Program-made: the position numbers and the translations under genes
NCBI GenBank assembly: GCA_028696755.1
Contig: JAQVGK010000038.1
Location: forward strand, 1 to 12,915
Direction of reading: 5' to 3'
DNA from: Bacteroidales bacterium
GTDB lineage: Bacteria > Bacteroidota > Bacteroidia > Bacteroidales > ML635J-15
Length of the DNA stretch: 12,915 bases
Notes under the pieces: generated by a model
Databases searched by the model: none
What the model saw: only the letters and a program-made list of their open reading frames with translations
Told to the model about the DNA's origin: nothing
Shown here: piece by piece, positions 7,732 to 12,915 of the stretch
Layout: every line of letters starts with the position of its first letter
Position numbering within the stretch: position 1 is the stretch's first letter

Positions 7732-9003
7732 ATGAATGTATTAATTCTTGGATCAGGCGGCAGGGAACATGCTTTTGCCTGGAAGATTTCGCAAAGCAAG
7801 CTTGTAAATAAATTATTCGTTGCACCTGGAAATGCTGGAACAGCTCAGTGTGCAAGTAATGTTTCTCTTAACCCTCTGAATTTTTCTGAGATTGGAGAAT
7901 TTGTCAAATCAAATAATATCGAACTTTTAATTGTTGGCCCCGAAGATCCGCTAGTGGCGGGAATTGCTGATTATTTCAGAACTAATTCCGAATTCGATGG
8001 CGTTTTTGTTGTCGGTCCTGATAAAAAAGGAGCAATGCTCGAAGGCAGTAAAGATTTTGCAAAACTCTTTATGAACAAATATGCAATTCCAACAGCAGGT
8101 TACTTTAGCGCAAACAAAGAAAATATTGATGACGCCATATCATATTTATCTAAACTTAATCCTCCATACGTACTTAAAGCCGATGGTTTGGCTGCTGGAA
8201 AAGGAGTTTTGATTACCGAGACTCTCGACGAAGCTACAAGCGAATTGCAAAATATGCTTAACGGAAAATTTGGAGCAGCAGGAAATACAGTGGTAATTGA
8301 GGAGTTTTTGGATGGAATCGAATGTTCTGTTTTTGTTCTTACTGATGGTGATTCTTATGTGATTTTACCCGAGGCAAAGGATTACAAAAGAATAGGTGAA
8401 GGAAATACTGGTCTTAATACTGGTGGGATGGGAGCTATTACTCCAGTGCCATTTTATGATTTAGAGTTTGCCGAGAAAGTAGAAACTCGCATTATAAAAC
8501 CAACAATCGAAGGAATAAAATCTGAAAAGATGGATTATCGAGGTTTTGTTTTTCTCGGACTGATGAATGTAAAAGGAAATCCATACGTAATTGAATATAA
8601 TGTGCGAATGGGCGATCCCGAAACCGAGGCTGTTCTTCCGAGAATTGATTCTGATATGGCAAACTTACTTTATCTCACCGCAAAAAAACAGCTGTCGGGT
8701 GCAAAAATCGAAATCAGCAAATTGGCCTCAACAACTTTAATTATTGTTTCGGGAGGATACCCTGGTGATTACGAAAAGCATAAGATTATTTCGGGAGTCG
8801 AAAGTGTTGAAGGAAGCATAGTTTTTCACTCTGGAACAACAACAAAAGAAGGCAATCTGGTTAGTGCTGGAGGAAGAGTGCTAGCCGTTACAAGCTCAGG
8901 CGAAAACATTTTCGATGCACTTGAAAAATCGTACCAATCGGCAAAAAAAATAAATTTCGACAAAATGTATTATAGAACCGACCTTGGCTTCGATCTAAAA
9001 TGA
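7732..9003 (+). CDS. purD: Phosphoribosylamine-glycine ligase (GAR synthetase)
   Basis: PurD joins glycine to phosphoribosylamine using ATP, the second step of de novo purine synthesis in the cytoplasm. The 423 residues match the family. Domains in order: the N-terminal domain with GSGGREHA (7-14) and APGNAGTA (31-38), the ATP-grasp core with YVLKADGLAAGKGV (146-159), IEEFLDGIE (189-197), DYKRIGEGNTGLNTGGMGA (217-235) and the metal-binding NVRMGDPETE (290-299), and a C-terminal domain with GGYPGDYEK (341-349), SAGGRVLAV (378-386) and YYRTDLG (413-419). The ATG at 7732 is directly before the conserved VLILGSGGREH strand. Its stop overlaps the next start by 4 bp (ATGA, 9000-9003), indicating translational coupling with the membrane-protein gene downstream. 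It is the only purine gene in the window. Confidence 0.98.
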   Translation: MNVLILGSGGREHAFAWKISQSKLVNKLFVAPGNAGTAQCASNVSLNPLNFSEIGEFVKSNNIELLIVGPEDPLVAGIADYFRTNSEFDGVFVVGPDKKGAMLEGSKDFAKLFMNKYAIPTAGYFSANKENIDDAISYLSKLNPPYVLKADGLAAGKGVLITETLDEATSELQNMLNGKFGAAGNTVVIEEFLDGIECSVFVLTDGDSYVILPEAKDYKRIGEGNTGLNTGGMGAITPVPFYDLEFAEKVETRIIKPTIEGIKSEKMDYRGFVFLGLMNVKGNPYVIEYNVRMGDPETEAVLPRIDSDMANLLYLTAKKQLSGAKIEISKLASTTLIIVSGGYPGDYEKHKIISGVESVEGSIVFHSGTTTKEGNLVSAGGRVLAVTSSGENIFDALEKSYQSAKKINFDKMYYRTDLGFDLK

Positions 9004-9992
9004 TTAGACTATTAAGAACAAATACCCCTCTTAATTATGCAGTAAGTGTTGCTGTAATGATTGTGTTTTGGCTGTTCAAATTTGTCTTTATGCCAACTTC
9101 GATTGAGAATTATGAAACCGTCGTGCTATTTTCAATAAATCCTGGCCAGACACTCTTTCTCAAGTATTTTTCCGCATTTTCAGCATTCGTAGCATTTTAT
9201 CTCTTTTCACTACTTTTAGTTAAATTCAATTCCGATTTGTTGATTGTTGAAAATGCATATCAAAGCCCTGGGTTTTTCTTTGTTTTGCTGAGCGGCTTCT
9301 TCATAAACTCACAACAGCTAAATCCTTTGATCTTTTCTGGGATGTTGATTTTTATTTCAATCGCAATTTTAATGTATGCTCAAAATCAGTATATCGCACT
9401 CTCTAATGCTTTTAACTCTGGTTTTATTTTTTCGCTAGCTGTATTGATTTATCCTAAAACAATAGTTTTTATCCCAATTCTGATTATTTCGTTATTTATG
9501 GTTAAACCCGTAAACTGGCGAGAATTGACAGTGATGATTATGGGGATATTAAGTCCTCTAATTCTGTTTTTCACAATATCATGGCTATATGGCGATTTTG
9601 GAGCGGTTTACACAAAAACTATTAACAGTATCGCACAAATCTTCCCAAACATAAGATATACAAAACATAATATCTTTGTTCAAACACCAATAATATTTTG
9701 GGCACTTGTTTTAATTTTTTCGATTTTAACAACCAGCATTCCACGAAAAGTTAGTACTAGAAAATTTCAGACAATCTTAAATGTTTTCTTACTTTTTTCT
9801 CTTCTGTTTTTCGTCACTCCGTTTTCGCCCAACGAGGCGGTTGTTATTATGTACGCACCAATTGCGATTTTTCTTTCAAGCATAATTACAAATTCTAGTA
9901 ACAGAATTCGACAAATTACTTTTTGGGGGTTAGTAGCTTCCATAATATTCTCACAAATTATACAGATTAGTTTTTATATGTCGGTATTTTAA
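9000..9992 (+). CDS. Polytopic membrane protein resembling DUF6427
   Basis: The function is unknown. The 330-residue product is almost wholly hydrophobic, with about nine or ten membrane segments (roughly 13-31, 52-74, 89-104, 108-126, 139-151, 154-168, 176-197, 229-246, 258-275, 279-297, 306-328). The short hydrophilic loop KPVNWRE (169-175) resembles a motif I associate with DUF6427, a family of Bacteroidota inner-membrane proteins often found near purD. The family assignment is from memory and unverified. Charged catalytic clusters are lacking; the longest non-membrane loop (about 198-228) contains YTKTINSIAQIFPNIRYTKHN. The ATG at 9000 overlaps the purD stop, so the gene should be translated from the purD message. 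The histidine kinase gene begins 42 bp after its stop. A transport or envelope role is possible but not shown by any motif. Confidence 0.7.
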   Translation: MIRLLRTNTPLNYAVSVAVMIVFWLFKFVFMPTSIENYETVVLFSINPGQTLFLKYFSAFSAFVAFYLFSLLLVKFNSDLLIVENAYQSPGFFFVLLSGFFINSQQLNPLIFSGMLIFISIAILMYAQNQYIALSNAFNSGFIFSLAVLIYPKTIVFIPILIISLFMVKPVNWRELTVMIMGILSPLILFFTISWLYGDFGAVYTKTINSIAQIFPNIRYTKHNIFVQTPIIFWALVLIFSILTTSIPRKVSTRKFQTILNVFLLFSLLFFVTPFSPNEAVVIMYAPIAIFLSSIITNSSNRIRQITFWGLVASIIFSQIIQISFYMSVF

Positions 9993-10034
9993 AATAATTT
10001 TACAATCTGGTCGTTTGACACTAAAATTAATATA

Positions 10035-11192
10035 GTGAAGATTTATAGAAAAAAGAGACAATGGAAATTTCTGCTGGTATTGTTTGCGATACTGATTGGA
10101 GGACTGTCTCTTTGGTACACCAATAATTTAATGGAAAAACTCTCGTTGGAAGAACACAAACGAATTGAGTTGTGGGCTCAAGCTACTCAAGAGTTGATAA
10201 ATTCAGATCCAGAGCAGGACGTGAGTTTTCTTTTCGAGGTTCTAAGAAATAACGAAACCATACCAGTAATTTTAGTAGATATGGAAGATAATGTTATTTC
10301 GTATCGAAATCTCGATACTATTAAGATGGAAGAAGCTGAATACCGCAAAAATAAACTTGAAGAGTTTAAGAATAACAATAAGGAACATTTTGTGATAAAA
10401 ACAGATGATGGAACCGAACTAAACAAAATCTATTATTCAGACTCAAACCTTCTGCGTAAACTACATTACTATCCATATTTTCAGTTAGGAATTGTTTTTT
10501 TATTCATCCTTGTTTCTTATTTTGCCTTTTCAGTTAGCCGTCGTGCCGAACAAGATCAGGTTTGGCTGGGGATGTCGAAGGAAACTGCCCATCAATTGGG
10601 CACTCCCATATCGTCGCTCATGGCCTGGTTAGAAATATTACGCGAAACACGCAACGATCCAGTATTGATTGAGGAGTTGGAAAAGGACATTCGCCGACTT
10701 GAAAAAATTACTGCCCGATTTTCTAAGATTGGTTCTCAGCCACAGCTGGAATCTCAAAATCTATTTGAAGTTTTAAACAATTCTGTTAACTATATCAAAT
10801 CAAGAGTTCCAAAAACAATAGAAATTACTACCGTCTTCCCCGAAAACGAAACAATATTTATCCCAATAAATTCCGAACTTTTTGAGTGGGTTATAGAGAA
10901 TATTTGCAAAAATGCTGTTGATGCAATTGGCGAGAAAGGCAAAATAATTGTCTCTGCCGGCAGCTCACAAGGTTCAGTTTTTATCGACATTAGCGATAAT
11001 GGAAAAGGAATTCCTAAGGCGCATCACAAAACAGTTTTTAACCCAGGATATACAACAAAAAACAGAGGATGGGGACTTGGACTCTCATTGGCAAAACGAA
11101 TTGTTGAACAATATCATCGTGGAAAAGTGTTTGTTAAACACTCCGAACCGGGCATTGGAACTACATTTAGGATTGTTTTTAGGAAAGATTAG
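10035..11192 (+). CDS. Membrane-bound sensor histidine kinase without HAMP domain
   Basis: This is a sensor kinase of 385 residues with a single periplasmic sensing loop. An N-terminal membrane helix (about 11-28) precedes an extracytoplasmic region (about 30-145), and a second helix (about 147-168) leads directly into the H-box, with no room for a HAMP domain. The phosphoacceptor is probably His186 in KETAHQLGTPISSL. The residue after it is Gln, not the usual Glu/Asp, while Thr190 keeps the H+4 position. The ATPase domain is complete: N box ENICKNAVDAI (288-298), G1 DNGKGIP (321-327), F box VFNPGYTTK (334-342) and G2 GWGLGLSLA (345-353). The start is GTG at 10035; no ATG precedes the first helix and an upstream in-frame stop lies at 9990. 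No response regulator gene is in the window. It probably shares a transcript with purD and the membrane protein. The ligand is unknown. Confidence 0.88.
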   Translation: MKIYRKKRQWKFLLVLFAILIGGLSLWYTNNLMEKLSLEEHKRIELWAQATQELINSDPEQDVSFLFEVLRNNETIPVILVDMEDNVISYRNLDTIKMEEAEYRKNKLEEFKNNNKEHFVIKTDDGTELNKIYYSDSNLLRKLHYYPYFQLGIVFLFILVSYFAFSVSRRAEQDQVWLGMSKETAHQLGTPISSLMAWLEILRETRNDPVLIEELEKDIRRLEKITARFSKIGSQPQLESQNLFEVLNNSVNYIKSRVPKTIEITTVFPENETIFIPINSELFEWVIENICKNAVDAIGEKGKIIVSAGSSQGSVFIDISDNGKGIPKAHHKTVFNPGYTTKNRGWGLGLSLAKRIVEQYHRGKVFVKHSEPGIGTTFRIVFRKD

Positions 11193-11380
11193 AGTTGCTA
11201 AGCATTTGTCGCGGGATAAAAATTTGCAAAATACAGGTTTTAACAGCTTTTGTTAGCTTATTAACACCTTATATCCGTTGCAAATAAACGAACATGCAAC
11301 AACATTTGTTAATAATTCATTTTTTTTAATTATATTACAAATTGTTTTTATAACTTTGCACGAAATTTTTTTTAATAAAA
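11193..11380. other. Gap between the kinase gene and the yceD operon
   Basis: No coding sequence is supported here. The left half contains TTAACA twice (11240-11245 and 11261-11266) around TGTTA (11251-11255), which could form one of two mutually exclusive 5-bp hairpins. AACAA-CAT-TTGTT follows at about 11300-11312, ahead of a T run at 11320-11327. These are AT-rich and too weak to call a terminator. The right end holds the promoter box of the next operon. Confidence 0.5.
11351..11358 (+). promoter_or_regulatory. Bacteroidota -7 box for the yceD-rpmF-plsX operon
   Basis: TAACTTTG is an exact TAnnTTTG match and ends 22 bp before the ATG at 11381. The A/T-rich leader ends AATAAAAATG, typical of Bacteroidota initiation sites lacking a Shine-Dalgarno sequence. 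A -33 TTTG at the ideal 19-bp spacing is not present. Confidence 0.65.
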
Positions 11381-11917
11381 ATGAAGGTTTTAAACCAGTA
11401 TATTGTTCATTTCAACGGCCTTGATAACAAGGACTATGAGTTTGATTTTGCTGTTGGCGATGATTTTTTCGCTTGTTTCGAAAACAGCGAGGTCAAAGGG
11501 GGCGATCTGGATGTAAATCTTATTTTAACAAAAAAAACTCATTCACTTGAACTTGAAATAAGTTTGTCGGGAAGTGTTAAAGTATTGTGCGACCGATGCT
11601 TGGATGAATATTATGAAGACATTGACTTTTGTGATTTTATTCAAGTTGAATTTGGTGATGAGACAAACTTTGATACAGATGAAGACTACGTGACTTTGAG
11701 CAGGGACGAAAACTCTATAAACATTTCTCAGTTTATTTATGAGTTTGCACATTTTGCACTTCCTTATGTACGAATTCATCCTGATGATGAAAACGGAAAT
11801 CCGGGATGTAATCCTAAAATGCTCGAATTGATAAAAAAACACAGCTCAGTAGAGCCAGAGAATACAGCTGATCCCAGATGGGCGAAGCTACAGGAAATAA
11901 AAAACAATGTCAAATAA
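11381..11917 (+). CDS. yceD: DUF177/YceD family protein
   Basis: YceD proteins are encoded directly upstream of rpmF across bacteria; a role in ribosomal RNA or large-subunit maturation has been proposed, and the biochemical activity is not settled. The 178-residue product is soluble and acidic. The family signature is the central VKVLCDRCLDEY (67-78) with Cys70 and Cys73, followed by an acidic stretch (EFGDETNFDTDEDY, 90-103), the DENSINISQFIYEF segment (109-122), LPYVRIHP (127-134) and the C-terminal DPRWAKLQEI (164-173). A further Cys143 in GNPGCNP could join the CxxC pair in binding metal, which is inference. The ATG at 11381 is the only plausible start; rpmF follows after 15 bp. A consensus promoter lies just upstream, making this the first gene of the operon. 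Confidence 0.88.
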   Translation: MKVLNQYIVHFNGLDNKDYEFDFAVGDDFFACFENSEVKGGDLDVNLILTKKTHSLELEISLSGSVKVLCDRCLDEYYEDIDFCDFIQVEFGDETNFDTDEDYVTLSRDENSINISQFIYEFAHFALPYVRIHPDDENGNPGCNPKMLELIKKHSSVEPENTADPRWAKLQEIKNNVK

Positions 11918-11932
11918 TTAAATTTTTTAACG

Positions 11933-12124
11933 ATGGCACATCCAAAACGTAAAACATCAAAACAGAGAAAAAACAAACGCCGCACACATTATAAAGCAGG
12001 TTTACCAACACTTGCTAAATGCTCAAACTGCGGAACTACAGTAGAATATCACCATGTATGTCCAGAATGCGGATATTATAGAGGAAAACTTGCAATCGAT
12101 AAGGCAGCTGTTGCTATCAGCTAA
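11933..12124 (+). CDS. rpmF: 50S ribosomal protein L32
   Basis: L32 is a small zinc-ribbon protein of the large ribosomal subunit. The 63 residues start with the invariant MAHPKRKTSKQRKNKRR block, rich in lysine and arginine for rRNA binding. Four cysteines form the zinc site: Cys30 and Cys33 (CSNC), Cys43 and Cys46 (CPEC). This is therefore the zinc-binding form, not the cysteine-free paralogue some bacteria use under zinc limitation. GYYRGK (47-52) follows, as is typical. It lies between yceD (15 bp upstream) and plsX (6 bp downstream), the widely conserved order that couples ribosome and lipid synthesis genes. Confidence 0.98.
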   Translation: MAHPKRKTSKQRKNKRRTHYKAGLPTLAKCSNCGTTVEYHHVCPECGYYRGKLAIDKAAVAIS

Positions 12125-12130
12125 TTATTG

Positions 12131-12915
12131 ATGAAAATCGGAATTGACATAATGGGTGGCGACTTTGCCCCTCAGCAGATTTTACAGGGAGCCATTCTCG
12201 CAAAAAAAGAACTGGGAGCAGAGGATTCTCTGTTTTTGTTTGGTCCAGAAAAGGAAATTTCCGATGGGCTAACAGAAGCAGGCGAAAATCTTAATGATTA
12301 TATCATTGTAGATTGCTCACAGACTATTGAAATGGGTGATGATCCGGTTAAATCATTCCTAGAAAAAACAGATTCGGGAATGGTTAAAGGTTTTGTATAT
12401 TTAAGTAAAGGAATTATTGATGGTTTTGCATCTGCCGGAAATACTGGAGCTATGCTCGTGGGTGCAACAAAAGTAATTGGCCTTGTCGAAGGAATTATCA
12501 GACCTTGTATTTCGTCGTATTATCCAAATAGTGAAGGAAAAAATAACCTCATTATGGATGTGGGTATAAATGCAGATGCAAAACCCGAAAACCTTGTCCA
12601 ATACGCTACTCTTGGTGATTTGTATGCCCGTAATATTATGGGGATAGATAATCCAAAGATTGCTTTACTAAATATTGGGGAAGAAGAAAGTAAAGGTAAT
12701 GCAAATGCAAAAGCTACATACCAGCTATTAAAGAATGTAAATTCTATCAACTTCATCGGAAACGTTGAAGGTGGCGATTTATATAAGGCTGGAGTTGTGG
12801 ATGTTATCATTACCGATGGATTTACTGGCAATGTTGTTCTAAAACAAGCCGAATCATTTTACCAAATAGTTAAAGAACGAAATATTAGCGACAATTATTT
12901 CGATAACTATAATTA
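12131..12915 (+). CDS. plsX: Phosphate acyltransferase PlsX, partial at the C-terminal end
   Basis: PlsX converts acyl-ACP and phosphate to acyl-phosphate, which PlsY then uses to begin phospholipid synthesis at the membrane surface. The ATG at 12131 opens a frame that runs off the window after 261 codons; the family is usually a little over 310 residues, so about 50 or more are missing. Visible motifs are MKIGIDIMGGDFAP at the N-terminus, DPVKSFLEK (about 76-84), GFASAGNTGAMLVGA (about 98-112), MDVGINADAKPENL (about 142-155), NIGEEESKGN (about 181-190), NVEGGDLY and DGFTGNVVLKQ (about 228-238). It begins 6 bp after rpmF, so it is translated from the same message. In most bacteria fabH comes next, which the window does not reach. 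Confidence 0.95.
   Translation, partial: MKIGIDIMGGDFAPQQILQGAILAKKELGAEDSLFLFGPEKEISDGLTEAGENLNDYIIVDCSQTIEMGDDPVKSFLEKTDSGMVKGFVYLSKGIIDGFASAGNTGAMLVGATKVIGLVEGIIRPCISSYYPNSEGKNNLIMDVGINADAKPENLVQYATLGDLYARNIMGIDNPKIALLNIGEEESKGNANAKATYQLLKNVNSINFIGNVEGGDLYKAGVVDVIITDGFTGNVVLKQAESFYQIVKERNISDNYFDNYN

Noticed and set aside
10014..10017. TTTG just upstream of the kinase gene as a promoter element
   Set aside because: The preceding bases do not match TA at the required position (GTCGTTTG), so no -7 box is supported; the kinase gene is more likely read from upstream.
11240..11266. Alternative TTAACA/TGTTA hairpins as an attenuator or riboswitch
   Set aside because: The stems are 5-bp and AT-rich, lie upstream of the promoter box at 11351, and match no riboswitch class I recognise.
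12401..12831. Minus-strand frames at the right end
   Set aside because: They are antisense to plsX, whose plus-strand translation carries the full series of family motifs up to the window edge.

Overview
The window is a compact, AT-rich stretch of a Bacteroidota chromosome, probably class Bacteroidia. Three things point there. The topoisomerase IV subunits have the sequence style of that phylum. Four gene starts are preceded by an exact TAnnTTTG box, the Bacteroidota -7 promoter element, and a fifth by a near match. Start codons are preceded by A/T-rich sequence instead of Shine-Dalgarno motifs. Genus-level placement is not possible from this sequence alone.

The layout has one divergence point, at about 7556-7731. 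Everything to its left is read on the minus strand: parC (3' part outside the window), parE, a large membrane-anchored UDP-sugar 4,6-dehydratase of the CapD/WbpM/PglF type, frr and pyrH. Everything to its right is read on the plus strand: purD, a polytopic membrane protein resembling DUF6427, an orphan sensor histidine kinase, a DUF177/YceD protein, rpmF and plsX (3' end outside the window). All CDSs are intact apart from the two cut by the window edges. No RNA gene, insertion sequence, CRISPR array or prophage is visible.

The genes form sensible core-function units. parE-parC make topoisomerase IV. pyrH-frr is a classic pair linking UMP phosphorylation and ribosome recycling. yceD-rpmF-plsX is the conserved entry to the fatty-acid/phospholipid synthesis cluster. 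purD overlaps the next membrane-protein gene by 4 bp (ATGA) and a histidine kinase follows 42 bp later, so a purine enzyme, an uncharacterised membrane protein and a sensor may share a transcript.

The less ordinary content is between genes. The 372-bp gap between parE and the dehydratase gene holds a 14-bp perfect inverted repeat, repeated CACTAATT motifs and two 25-bp direct repeats with nested dyads, resembling a dispersed REP/MITE-like element. The gap between the dehydratase gene and frr is purine-rich and has long inverted arms. The purD/pyrH divergent region has dyads and a spaced direct repeat that could be an operator. I see no clear evidence of a new multi-gene system. The best leads are these intergenic repeats, the near-leaderless promoter placement and the orphan kinase with a non-canonical H-box.
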